Origin: Spiractinospora alimapuensis | Lineage (GTDB): Bacteria > Actinomycetota > Actinomycetes > Streptosporangiales > Streptosporangiaceae | Assembly: GCF_018437505.1 (NCBI RefSeq) | Contig: NZ_CP072467.1 | Coordinates: 2,976,001-3,040,000 of the forward strand | Reading direction: 5' to 3' | DNA length: 64,000 nucleotides | Shown here: positions 49,971 through 58,628 of the stretch, one piece after another | How positions within the stretch are numbered: position 1 is the first letter of the stretch | Layout of the letters: the number at the start of each line of letters is the position of its first letter | Program-made: the position numbers and the translations under genes | Notes under the pieces: model-generated | Told to the model about the DNA's origin: nothing | Database searches by the model: none | Seen by the model: the letters and a program-made list of their open reading frames with translations, nothing else

Positions 49971-52109
49971 TCAGGCGTGCTCGTAGTGCAGAATCGTCCA
50001 CTCGTCGACCCACACCCGGTCCCCCGGCGGGATGACGAGGGTGGTGGCGGGGTGCTCGACCACGGCGGGGCCCTCGACGACGTTGCCCGGGCGCAGCAGG
50101 TCCATCTCCCACAGGGCGGCCTCGTGCCACTCCTTGAAGTAGTACATCTGCCGCGTGCCCTTGGAGGCCTCCGCGTCCGGCTGGGCGCTGCCCAGTTCCT
50201 GCTTCACCAACTGCGGCTTGATCTTGTCGACCTTGGAGATCAGACCAAGTTCGGTGATGGTGTGTCCGGCCTCCCGGTACTGCGCGACCGCGCGGTTGAT
50301 GGAGGCGTAGAGACGGTCGAACTCCTCGACCAGGGTGTCCAGGTCGGCGTCCGAGCTGAATTCCTGGATCGTCAGCGGCACCTCGACGTCCTCGAGCTGG
50401 CCCGTGTAGCGGGTCATCGCGAAGAGCTGGATCTCGACCTTGCCCGCCTCGTGGCCTTCCTCGACCATCTCGCGGACCGCGTTCTCCTTCAGCGCGCTCC
50501 ACACCCGGTTCGCCTGCTCGACGACGTCGGCCCGGTGGGCGGCGTCGGCGTTCGGCGGGATGGTGAGCTGCACCGAGCGGCTGTAGCGGCGCAGGTAGTC
50601 GGCGGTGGCGCAGCCGAAGGCCGAGAACGCCGCCGCGAAGGGGAAGGTGAGGATGTTCTTGAAGCCCATGCCGCGGCTGTACTCCGCCATGTGCAGCGGG
50701 CCGGAGCCACCGTAGGACATCAGGGTGTACTCGGCGGGGTCCACGGCGCGGGCGGAGATCATCTGCCGCATCGCGTCCTTGGCGCTCTCCTCGAGGATGT
50801 TCGCCATCCCCTCGGCCGCCTCGTAGAGGTCGATGCCCAGCGGGTCGGCGACCTTCTCCTTGATGACCTTCTTCGCGGCCTCGACGTCCAGGCGCACCTT
50901 GCCGCCGAGGAAGTTGTCGGGGTTGAGCCGGCCCATGACGACGTCGCAGTCACACACGGTGGGCTCGGTGCCGCCCTTGCCGAAGGCGACCGGGCCGGGG
51001 TCGGACCCGGCGCTCTCCGGGCCGAGGCTGACCTTCTTGGTCAGCGGGTCGACCTTGATGATGGTTCCGGCGCCGGCGCCGATGGTGTCCATCGCGATGG
51101 TGGGCAGGTTCAGCTTGAACCGGGCCAGGGTGGGCTCGTCGTCGATCGGGATCGTGCCGCGGGTGATGGCGCTGATGTCGAAGCTGGTGCCACCCATGTC
51201 ACTGACGATGATCGAGTCGGAGCCGATCACATCGCCGACGTACTTGGCGCCCAGGATGCCGCCGACCGGGCCGGAGATCATCGTCTCGTGCAGCCTCGGG
51301 TAGCGGACGCCGGCGAGACCGCCGTAGGACAGCACGGTCTGCACTCCGTAGCGGAAGCCCTGGGAGTGCGCGACCTCCTCGACCCCGAGGAGCTGCTGCC
51401 GGCTGCGGCCGGCGGCGTAGGCCTCGAGGATGACGCTGTTGAGGCGGGACTGCTCGCGGATGACGGAGCGGACCGCGGACGACAGGTAGACGTCGACGTC
51501 CGCCTTGTGGTCGGCGATGACCTGCTGGGCGATCTCCGCGATCTGACGCTCGTGGGCGTCGTCGACGTAGGAGAACATGGTGCAGATGCAGATCGCCTCG
51601 ACGCCCTTGGCGAGCATGTCCTCGACGCCGTTGACGACCTCGTGCTCGTACACCGGCGCGATCTCGGTGCCGAATTGGTCGATGCGCTCGGTGACGCCAC
51701 GGACGAGGTTCCGGGGAATCAGGGGCTCGGGGTGGGCGTGGGTCACGGCGTGCAGCCGGTCCTGGTAGGAGTAGTCCGCCCACGCCTGCAGGCCTCGACC
51801 CATCAGGACCATGTCTTCCATGCCCTTGGTCACGAGGAGGCCAACGCGCCGACCGGTGCGTGACAGGAGGGTGTTGAGCATGCCGGTCCCGGAGTACAGG
51901 ACGACGGCCAGGGCCTCGAAGGCCTCACGGGAGCTCATGCCGAAGTAGCCGGCCGCGTCCTCCGCGGACTCGAGGAAGCCCTCCGACTCGTTATGCGGAG
52001 TTGTCGGTGCTTTACCTACGGCGAATCGTCCGTACTCGTCGACGAGGAGGGTATCGGTCATCGTCCCTCCGGCGTCGATCCCGAGTACGAGAGGCCGAAA
52101 CTCGTTCAA
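49971..52109 (-). CDS. acxA: Acetone carboxylase beta subunit (hydantoinase A family)
   Basis: 712 aa from TTG at 52109, selected because AAGGA lies 6 bases upstream and the product begins NEFRPLVLGIDAGGTMTDTLL; the ATG at 52154 adds a non-conserved leader. ASKHA nucleotide-binding fold: DAGGTMTDT, SDMGGTSFDISAI, GAGAGTIIKVDPLT, SAGSDPGPVAFGKGGTEPTV, YGGSGPLHMAEYSRGMG. Length fits AcxA (about 715). It phosphorylates the ketone enolate and bicarbonate. First gene of acxABC. Substrate could be acetone, a higher ketone or, given the NCS1 partner, a heterocycle; sequence alone cannot decide. Confidence 0.9.
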   Translation of the reverse strand: MNEFRPLVLGIDAGGTMTDTLLVDEYGRFAVGKAPTTPHNESEGFLESAEDAAGYFGMSSREAFEALAVVLYSGTGMLNTLLSRTGRRVGLLVTKGMEDMVLMGRGLQAWADYSYQDRLHAVTHAHPEPLIPRNLVRGVTERIDQFGTEIAPVYEHEVVNGVEDMLAKGVEAICICTMFSYVDDAHERQIAEIAQQVIADHKADVDVYLSSAVRSVIREQSRLNSVILEAYAAGRSRQQLLGVEEVAHSQGFRYGVQTVLSYGGLAGVRYPRLHETMISGPVGGILGAKYVGDVIGSDSIIVSDMGGTSFDISAITRGTIPIDDEPTLARFKLNLPTIAMDTIGAGAGTIIKVDPLTKKVSLGPESAGSDPGPVAFGKGGTEPTVCDCDVVMGRLNPDNFLGGKVRLDVEAAKKVIKEKVADPLGIDLYEAAEGMANILEESAKDAMRQMISARAVDPAEYTLMSYGGSGPLHMAEYSRGMGFKNILTFPFAAAFSAFGCATADYLRRYSRSVQLTIPPNADAAHRADVVEQANRVWSALKENAVREMVEEGHEAGKVEIQLFAMTRYTGQLEDVEVPLTIQEFSSDADLDTLVEEFDRLYASINRAVAQYREAGHTITELGLISKVDKIKPQLVKQELGSAQPDAEASKGTRQMYYFKEWHEAALWEMDLLRPGNVVEGPAVVEHPATTLVIPPGDRVWVDEWTILHYEHA

Positions 52110-52173
52110 CGGGGATCCTTCCGCCTGCTGACATTGACTAACGAGATTAACCATAACCGCAGGTTGGGGCGAT

Positions 52174-52203
52174 AGATCAAATCTGATCTTGCGTTAATCG
52201 CAA
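52174..52203. promoter_or_regulatory. Adjacent palindromes in the acx/cyclase control region
   Basis: AGATCA-AATC-TGATCT (52174-52189) and TTGCG-TTAAT-CGCAA (52189-52203) are perfect dyads sharing one base. They lie in an unusually AT-rich stretch (52140-52330) between acxA and the divergent cyclase gene. Probable operators and promoters for both; the regulator is not identified. Confidence 0.6.
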
Positions 52204-52386
52204 TCCTCAACGAAAACGGCGCGTTGTTCTGTCGCATCAATTGCCGCAAAAACAAGTGACCTTAATCACAAAAATTACGTATTGTCACTGGTCAATCAAG
52301 GTGCAGATTTAGACACAAATTAGGGGCGAAAATCCGCAAACGGTATGGTCGGCCAATCTTTGTCCGATCCGCGCAGGAGGCCCCCC

Positions 52387-53166
52387 ATGTCCGCCCTTGC
52401 CCCCTTCGTCCGCGCACTCGCGTCGGGCGACATCGACGTGATCGACCTCACAGCACCACTGACCTCCGAGACGCCCGTCCTCCAGCTCCCCGAACCCTTC
52501 GCGAACACCGTTCCGTTCACGTTGCGGGAGGTCAGCCGCTACGACGACCGGGGACCCGCCTGGTACTGGAACGACATCCACACCGGCGAGCACACCGGGA
52601 CCCACTTCGACGCCCCGGTGCACTGGGTGACCGGCGCCGAGGGTCGCGACATCGCCCAGGTTCCGGCCACCGAACTCCTCGCCCCGGGAGTCGTGCTGGA
52701 CTTCTCCGCGCAGAGCGCGGCCGACCCCGACTTCCTGCTGAGCGTCGACGACGTCCGCGGGTGGGAGGCCACCCACGGCCCCCTCCCCAGCGGCGGTTGG
52801 CTGCTGCTGCGCACCGGGTGGGACGCATACGCCCACGACGCGGAGCGCTACCTCAACACCGACGAGACGGGCTCGCACACGCCGGGCATCTCTGGGGACT
52901 GCGCGCGGTGGCTCGCCGAGGAGACCGACATCCTCGGAATCGGGGTGGAGACCGTCGGGACCGACGCGGGAATGGCGGCGGGCTTCACTCCCCCGTTCCC
53001 CTGCCACGCCCTCCTTCTCGGTGCGGGCAAGTACGGCCTGACCCAGCTCCAGCGGTTGGAGCGACTGCCCGCCACCGGGACGTTGATCATCACCGCCCCA
53101 CTGCCGATCGTGGGAGGGTCGGGCAGCCCAGCGCGCGTCCTTGCCCTGGTGGACCGCACCGCGTAG
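52387..53166 (+). CDS. Cyclase family protein (PF04199)
   Basis: 259 aa from ATG at 52387 with AGGAGG 6 bases upstream. Metal-binding signature HTGTHFDAPVHW (about residues 73-84). DLTAPLTSETPVLQLPEPF, GWLLLRTGWDAYA and GIGVETVGTDAG fit kynurenine formamidase/isatin hydrolase-type enzymes, which hydrolyse amide or lactam bonds. Divergent from acxA across the AT-rich region, so possibly co-regulated. A ring-opening hydrolase next to a heterocycle permease is suggestive. Confidence 0.83.
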   Translation: MSALAPFVRALASGDIDVIDLTAPLTSETPVLQLPEPFANTVPFTLREVSRYDDRGPAWYWNDIHTGEHTGTHFDAPVHWVTGAEGRDIAQVPATELLAPGVVLDFSAQSAADPDFLLSVDDVRGWEATHGPLPSGGWLLLRTGWDAYAHDAERYLNTDETGSHTPGISGDCARWLAEETDILGIGVETVGTDAGMAAGFTPPFPCHALLLGAGKYGLTQLQRLERLPATGTLIITAPLPIVGGSGSPARVLALVDRTA

Positions 53167-53214
53167 GCGGAGCCCACGGCGTCAGGTGCGCCGCCCCGCC
53201 TCGCGGAGAACCGG

Positions 53215-53970
53215 TCAGATCCCTCCCGTGAGGGTCTTCCCCCCGTCCACGGGAACGGTCTGGCCGGTCAGCCACGCGGCGTCCTCGGAGAGCAGGAACG
53301 CCACGACGCCACTGACGTCGCTGGGCACACCGAGTCGACCCAGCGGGTAGCCCGCGGCCACCTCGGGCTCCTTCCCCTCGTACAGGGCGGTGGCGAAGCG
53401 GGTCTTGACGACCGCCGGGGCGACGGCGTTGACGCGCACGGCGGGGGCGAGCTCGACGGCCAGCTCCGCCGTGAGGTGGGAGAGCATCGCCTTGCTCGCG
53501 CCGTAGATCCCGATGCCGGGTGCCGGGGCGAGTCCCGCGACCGAGGACAGGTTGACCACCGCGCCGCCGTGGTCCCGCATTCCGGCGCGGTACACCTGCT
53601 GGGTCCAGGCCAGGGCCGCGAGACAGTTCACCTCGATCACCTTGCGCGCCGCGTCCAGGTCCACGTCGATGATCGGGCCGTACACCGGGTTGATGCCCGC
53701 GTTGTTCACGAGCAGGTCGATCGGGCCGAACGCCGCCCGGGTTCGCTCGACGGTCTCGCTCTGGTGGTCGGCGTCGTCGCTCCTGCCCGGCACGCCCATG
53801 GCGTGGTCGGGGCCACCCAGCTGGGCCACGGCCTCGTTCAGGGGGTCGGGTTTGCGCGCGGTGACACACACCCGCGCGCCCTCGGCCACGAGCCGCTCCG
53901 CGACGGCGAGTCCGATCCCACGACTCGCCCCTGTGACGATCGCGGTCCTTCCGGCGAATCTTCCGGTCAT
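53215..53970 (-). CDS. SDR family oxidoreductase
   Basis: 251 aa from ATG at 53970 with GAAGGG upstream. Classical SDR: AIVTGASRGIGLAVAERLV, LLVNNAGINPVYGP, catalytic Ser (NLSSVAGLA), YGASKAMLSH (Tyr/Lys), and PLGRLGVPSDVSGVVAFLLSED with the C-terminal TGQTVPVDGGKTL. Similar to FabG-type 3-oxoacyl reductases. It precedes the frameshifted TetR gene's 3' end (68 bases) on the same strand. Confidence 0.85.
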   Translation of the reverse strand: MTGRFAGRTAIVTGASRGIGLAVAERLVAEGARVCVTARKPDPLNEAVAQLGGPDHAMGVPGRSDDADHQSETVERTRAAFGPIDLLVNNAGINPVYGPIIDVDLDAARKVIEVNCLAALAWTQQVYRAGMRDHGGAVVNLSSVAGLAPAPGIGIYGASKAMLSHLTAELAVELAPAVRVNAVAPAVVKTRFATALYEGKEPEVAAGYPLGRLGVPSDVSGVVAFLLSEDAAWLTGQTVPVDGGKTLTGGI

Positions 53971-54038
53971 GGGGATCCCTTCTCGGCGAGGCGGCCACGG
54001 GGGTGGCCGGGCGAACACGCGGGCTCGGGGAACCCCAG

Positions 54039-54676
54039 CTAGATGTCCCGCTGTTCGATTCCGCTCACGAGGAGCTCCGCGTAGTGGGCGGCGAGGGTCG
54101 GGGGCGGAAGGGGACCCGTGGGGTCGTACCAGGTGCCCAAGTGGTGCACGGAACCGACGAACTGGTGCACCACCAGGTCGGCGGGGATGTCGTCGCGGAA
54201 CGCACCCGACTCCTGTCCCTCGGCGATGAGCGCGGTGAAGGTGTCGTGGAACCGGCGGCGCTCGGTCTCCACGCCGCGCCGTTGGTCGGAGCGGAGCCGG
54301 TGCGCCGCCGTCAGGAACACCCACACCTCGTCCAGGTTCTGCACTGTCGTGACGACGAAGTCCTCCGCCGCGGTGCGGACACGCCCCACGGGGGCGTCGG
54401 ACGCGCCGGCGATCGTCTCCAACCGTGCCCGCTGCTGGCGGATGATGCGGGCGTAGATCTCGTAGAGCAGGTCGTCCTTGGAGTCGAAGTAGTGGTACAT
54501 CGCGCCCTTGGTGAGACCCGCGGCGCCGACGATGTCCTGCACGACGCCCGGTCGAAGCCACGTGCGGCGAAGAGCCGGCCCGCGACCTCCAGCAGCCGCT
54601 CCGGTACCGCGCGTGGGGAGTCGCGATCGGACTCCCCTGGGTCGGCCGGACCGGACCGTCGGTTCTGCTCCGTCAT
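54039..54676 (-). pseudogene. TetR family regulator with a frameshift
   Basis: ATG at 54676 reads PERLLEVAGRLFAARGFDR then AS; the continuation VQDIVGAAGLTKGAMYHYF then DSKDDLLYEIYARII lies in another frame to 54039. Adding one base between 54542 and 54543 gives an intact TetR protein of about 212 aa (ASVQDIV, the expected HTH). The C-terminal part (DEVWVFLTAAHRLRSDQRRG, IPADLVVHQFVGSVHHLGTWYDP) is that of a TetR_C family. Either a lesion in the HTH that would inactivate it, or a sequencing error. It would regulate the SDR or TRAP neighbours. Confidence 0.75.
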
Positions 54677-54745
54677 CCCGGCCAGCATACCGAGCGCCGG
54701 GCCCCGGAAACCGAGACCCGGCGCTCGGCCCAAGCCGACGGAGCC

Positions 54746-56935
54746 CTAGTCGACGGAACCCTTCTCGGCCGTGCCCGCCGCCTGCGTTGACGAGGATGAC
54801 TCCGCGTCCTCGACCTGGTCGACCTCGTCGAACCGTTCGGGAAGCCCGGCACGGTGACGATGGTGGGCCACCACGTGGGCGACGATCACGGCGCCCACGA
54901 CGAGAGCGCTCAGCCCGTTGAGCAGGACCGCGTTGCCGGTGGGGATGGAGGCCGTCGCCTGGGTGATCGCCGCGGCCAAGCCACCGGGGAGGAGATTCAC
55001 GAAGTAGTCCGCGAGCCAGCTCGAGAGGATGAGGGCCATGGTCGCCGCGCCCAGTCCGACCCGTTCCAGCAGGGTGGTGGCTCGGAGGAAGTAACCCTCC
55101 AGACACACCGCGAAGGCGAACAGGGCGAGACATCCAGTGATCACCGCCGAAATGATCTCGGCGAGCGATCCGTTCAGCAGCAGCGGCGTGTAGGCCATCA
55201 ACAGGGGAATCAGGTAGAGGCCCTTGGCGTACTTCCAGGCCGACACCGAGGTGCGCATCGCCCCCGACCCCGCGATGGCCGCGGCGGAGAACGCCGCCAA
55301 CGCCACGGGTGGTGTCACGTTGGAGTCCTGGGAGTACCAGTAGACGATCATGTGCGCGACCACGAGGGAGAGCCCCAGCTCGCCGAGCGCGGGGACGGCG
55401 AGGACGCTGAGCACGATGTAGGACGCCGTGACCGGCATACCGAGCCCCATGATCAGGGATGCCAGCGCGATGAGCAGCAGGGTGAGGAAGAGGTACCCGC
55501 CGCCAGCGCCCACGATGTAGCTGGAGAGCCGCAGCCCCAGGCCGGTGAGCCCGACGATTCCGACGATGATGCCGGCGGCGGCGCAGGCCACCGAGACCAG
55601 CAGCGTGTTGCGGGCGGCGATGACGAACACTTCCAGGATGTCCCAGAAGCCCAGGCGGCTCGCGGCACGCACCATGGCGACCAGGAGCAGCACGCCGATC
55701 GCGACCATGCCGGCCCGCAGCGGGGTCCAGTAGAGGAGCAGCAACGCGGTCAGGACGACCAGTGGGATGAGGAAGTGGAACCCGCTGGCCATGACGTCGC
55801 GTACACGGGGGAGGCTCTCCTTGGGCATCCCCGTGAGGCCGTTCTTGCGGGCGATGATGTCCACGAAGAGGTAGACGACGAGGAAGTACATCAACGCCGG
55901 GATGATGGCGATCTTCACGACGTCGGTGTAGGGGACGCCCAGGAACTCCGCCATGACGAACGCCCCGGCGCCCATGATGGGTGGGAGGAGCTGTCCACCG
56001 GTGGACGAGGCCGCCTCGACGCCGCCGGCCTGGTGTCCCTTGAAGCCGACGCGCCGCATCATCGGGATCGTGAAACTGCCGGTGATGGCGACGTTCGCGA
56101 TCGCGCTGCCCGACACCGAACCGACGAGCCCGCTACCCACGACGGCGCCCTTGGCCGGACCGCCGGGGGAACGTCCGGTCAGCGCCATCGCGAGACCGAC
56201 CAGGAAATTGCCGCCACCGGACTTCTGGAGCAACGCCCCGAACAGCAGGAAGACGAAGATGAAGGTCGCGGCGACACCCAGCGGCACCCCGTAGATGCCC
56301 TCCTGGAACAGGTAGCTGTGGTAGGTGATCCGCTGGTAGGTGTAGCCACGGTGGGCGAGGTCCCCGGGCAGCAGCGGTCCGATCCAGGCGTAGAACAGGA
56401 ACCCGGCCACCAGGACGGACATGAACAGGCCGATGACGCGGCGGCAGGCCTCCAGGACCACCAGGATGGCGACGACGCCCATGGCGAGGTCCAGCCCGGT
56501 CGGCTGGCCCATGCGCTGCACGATCTCGCCGAAGTTCAGCAATGGGTAGAGGCTGACGACGGCGGCGGTCCCGGCGAGCAGGAAGTCCACGACGCCCATC
56601 GGTGTGCTCTTGGCCCACGCGCCCTTGCCGGCCGGCTTCACCAGGAACACCAGCACCAGCACGAAGAGCAGGTGGGTGACGCGGTGCAGGTAGGCGTCCA
56701 GGCTCACGAAGAGCGCGCTGTAAATCTGGTACAGGCCGAGCAGCACCGCGATCACGAGCACCACGATGCCGAGCACTGAGGCCAGACGGCCCTCGCCCCA
56801 GCGTTCCGTGGCGAGCCGCTCCCACAGGGGCCGACCGTCACCCTCACTGTCCACGTCGGGCTGTGTCGGGCCGGACGGCGGCACGGGGGGAGCCGCCGAC
56901 TGGGCGGGTGGCCGCCGCGCGGTGTCTTCAGTCAT
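54746..56935 (-). CDS. TRAP transporter fused permease (TAXI type, DctQM)
   Basis: 729 aa from ATG at 56935, overlapping the DUF1850 stop by 4 bases. About 16-17 helices. N-terminal four-helix DctQ-like part (LGIVVLVIAVLLGLYQIYSA to about 190) then DctM-like part with VGSGLVGSVSGSAIANVAITGSF, GGVEAASSTGGQLLPPIMGAGAF and GLGMPVTASYIVLSVLAVPAL. TAXI-type systems import glutamate or other dicarboxylates using sodium gradients. Works with the TAXI lipoprotein encoded upstream. Confidence 0.9.
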   Translation of the reverse strand: MTEDTARRPPAQSAAPPVPPSGPTQPDVDSEGDGRPLWERLATERWGEGRLASVLGIVVLVIAVLLGLYQIYSALFVSLDAYLHRVTHLLFVLVLVFLVKPAGKGAWAKSTPMGVVDFLLAGTAAVVSLYPLLNFGEIVQRMGQPTGLDLAMGVVAILVVLEACRRVIGLFMSVLVAGFLFYAWIGPLLPGDLAHRGYTYQRITYHSYLFQEGIYGVPLGVAATFIFVFLLFGALLQKSGGGNFLVGLAMALTGRSPGGPAKGAVVGSGLVGSVSGSAIANVAITGSFTIPMMRRVGFKGHQAGGVEAASSTGGQLLPPIMGAGAFVMAEFLGVPYTDVVKIAIIPALMYFLVVYLFVDIIARKNGLTGMPKESLPRVRDVMASGFHFLIPLVVLTALLLLYWTPLRAGMVAIGVLLLVAMVRAASRLGFWDILEVFVIAARNTLLVSVACAAAGIIVGIVGLTGLGLRLSSYIVGAGGGYLFLTLLLIALASLIMGLGMPVTASYIVLSVLAVPALGELGLSLVVAHMIVYWYSQDSNVTPPVALAAFSAAAIAGSGAMRTSVSAWKYAKGLYLIPLLMAYTPLLLNGSLAEIISAVITGCLALFAFAVCLEGYFLRATTLLERVGLGAATMALILSSWLADYFVNLLPGGLAAAITQATASIPTGNAVLLNGLSALVVGAVIVAHVVAHHRHRAGLPERFDEVDQVEDAESSSSTQAAGTAEKGSVD

Positions 56936-57462
56936 GGCTTTGCCTCATTCGTTGCCTCCGTGTCGCAGCCGGCGGGCTCGGGGCCCGCCGTGATCCATCG
57001 CAGGGTGGAGACCCGAGCCGCGCTCAACGTGACGCGTTCGCTCTCCCAGCACCGGGAGAGCGCGACCTCTCCCTCGGAGTACAGAAGACGGTGGTCCACC
57101 CCGGCGTCTCCGGCGCGGACGTGCAGCTCGCCCACTGGTTCGTCGATGTCCTCGACCACCCAGTCGGCGCCGTCGGCGCTGCCGCTCCCCCGGCCCGGGA
57201 TGTGGCCCATCCCGGCGCCGAACGACTGGATCCGGGTGGACTCCAGCACGACCTCCCCGTCGGCGATCCGGTACTGGTCCTGGACGGGAAGTCCGTCGAT
57301 GGAGTGGGTGAACGACACGGTGAACACGGCATCGTCACCCAGCCGGAGGAACCCGGCGTCGCCCGACTCGGCGTGGACCGAGAGGGCGGGCCACACCGGC
57401 AGGAGAAGAGCGGCCGTCGCCCCCAGGACGGCCGCCGTCCCCCACAGTCGGGCCGGGGTCAC
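56932..57462 (-). CDS. DUF1850 protein of the TRAP operon
   Basis: 176 aa from GTG at 57462, overlapping the TAXI lipoprotein stop (GTGA) and ending across the permease ATG. One N-terminal helix (LWGTAAVLGATAALLLPVWP) then VFTVSFTHSIDGLPVQDQYRI, the DUF1850 core, FGAGMGHIPGRGSG, and a Cys pair near the end (SRCWESER, AGCDTEA). DUF1850 genes regularly lie between TAXI binding proteins and permeases; the molecular role is unknown. Confidence 0.85.
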   Translation of the reverse strand: MTPARLWGTAAVLGATAALLLPVWPALSVHAESGDAGFLRLGDDAVFTVSFTHSIDGLPVQDQYRIADGEVVLESTRIQSFGAGMGHIPGRGSGSADGADWVVEDIDEPVGELHVRAGDAGVDHRLLYSEGEVALSRCWESERVTLSAARVSTLRWITAGPEPAGCDTEATNEAKP

Positions 57463-58478
57463 GGCCGCAGGTCGTCCGGGACGTCGATGTCGTTGTCCTC
57501 CGCGTAGGACACCAGCCCGGGGTGCAGCGGGATCGGGCTGTTCTCCAGGGTCTCCGGCGCGAAGTACGGGGTTCCGGGCTCGTAGACCTGCGAGATCATG
57601 TCGACGTTGTCGTAGACGGTCTCGACGATCTCTCGCCCGAGCTCCTCGGGGAAGTCGGGCGGCACGACGACCACGTTCCACAGGGCGAGGGTCTCGGTGT
57701 CGTCCTCGACGGAGTCGTAGACGTCGGCGTCGATGGTGTGCGGCTCGTAGAACGGGTGCGCGTCGGTGATCTCCGCCTGTTCGTCCTCGCACATGTCGAT
57801 CAGGTGGATCGGGTCGGTGGCCTCGAGCTCCATCAGGCTGCCGTGGCTTTCGCCCACGACCCACGATCCGGCGTCGAGGTCACCGTCACGCAGCGCGGTG
57901 GCGGTCTCGGCGTAGGCGTAGCGGTAGACGTCGATGTCGTCGAAGGTCATGTCCAGACCGTCGAAGACCAGGTCGGTGGCGAGCTCGTTGCCGCTCGCGG
58001 GGGCGCCGACGGAGAACCGGTGTCCCTCGACGTCGGAGAAGCACTCCAGACCGAGGTCGTCGGCGACGCTCTGGAGCGTCACCGCGTGGTAGACGTTCGG
58101 GTAGATGACCATCAACACCTGGGACTCGATCGGGTCGTCGGCGAACTCGTCGCCCTCCCCGTGCAGGGCCTGGTAGGCGACGTCTCCCTGGACGAGCGCC
58201 AGGTCGCTCTGCCCCTCCTCGAGCAGGCGCATGTTCTCCACCGAGGCGCCGGTCGACTCGGTCGTCGCCCGGACGTCCTCCACCTCACTGTTGATGATCT
58301 CCGAGATGGCGCCGCCGACCGGATAGTAGACTCCGGCGGTCGTTCCGGTGGCCATCGACAGGTCATCCCAGGCGCGCTCGTCGCCGGACTGCTCGGCGGG
58401 CTGCGTACACGCGGCCACCAGCAGGACCGCGCCGACGCCCGGTAGCGCGGCGTACACACGTCCCTTACGTCCCCGCAT
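57459..58478 (-). CDS. TAXI family TRAP solute-binding lipoprotein
   Basis: 339 aa from ATG at 58478. Lipobox GAVLLVAACTQP (Cys about 24). TAXI signature SMATGTTAGVYYPVGGAISEIIN, then DVRATTESTGASVENMRLLEEGQSDLALVQGDVA split in the usual way, HRFSVGAPASGNE and LDAGSWVVGESH. It captures a dicarboxylate-like solute and passes it to the fused permease. First gene of the TAXI-DUF1850-DctQM operon. Confidence 0.9.
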   Translation of the reverse strand: MRGRKGRVYAALPGVGAVLLVAACTQPAEQSGDERAWDDLSMATGTTAGVYYPVGGAISEIINSEVEDVRATTESTGASVENMRLLEEGQSDLALVQGDVAYQALHGEGDEFADDPIESQVLMVIYPNVYHAVTLQSVADDLGLECFSDVEGHRFSVGAPASGNELATDLVFDGLDMTFDDIDVYRYAYAETATALRDGDLDAGSWVVGESHGSLMELEATDPIHLIDMCEDEQAEITDAHPFYEPHTIDADVYDSVEDDTETLALWNVVVVPPDFPEELGREIVETVYDNVDMISQVYEPGTPYFAPETLENSPIPLHPGLVSYAEDNDIDVPDDLRP

Positions 58479-58628
58479 CGTCCACCTCTTCCACGATTGC
58501 GTCCTATGTCACGTGCCAGCGACCTTGTACTAACATCGCGAACAGCGGTAGGGATCCGTGGTTGATTTGAGGAAGACCTGAGGTGGACCGACCACCCGGC
58601 CCGGCTGCCGCGTAGGAGGTCAACCCCC

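Noticed and set aside
48122-51863. Long plus-strand frames over the acx genes
   Set aside because: They mirror conserved acxB and acxA codons on the other strand and have Val/Leu/Gly-rich products typical of antisense frames in GC-rich DNA.
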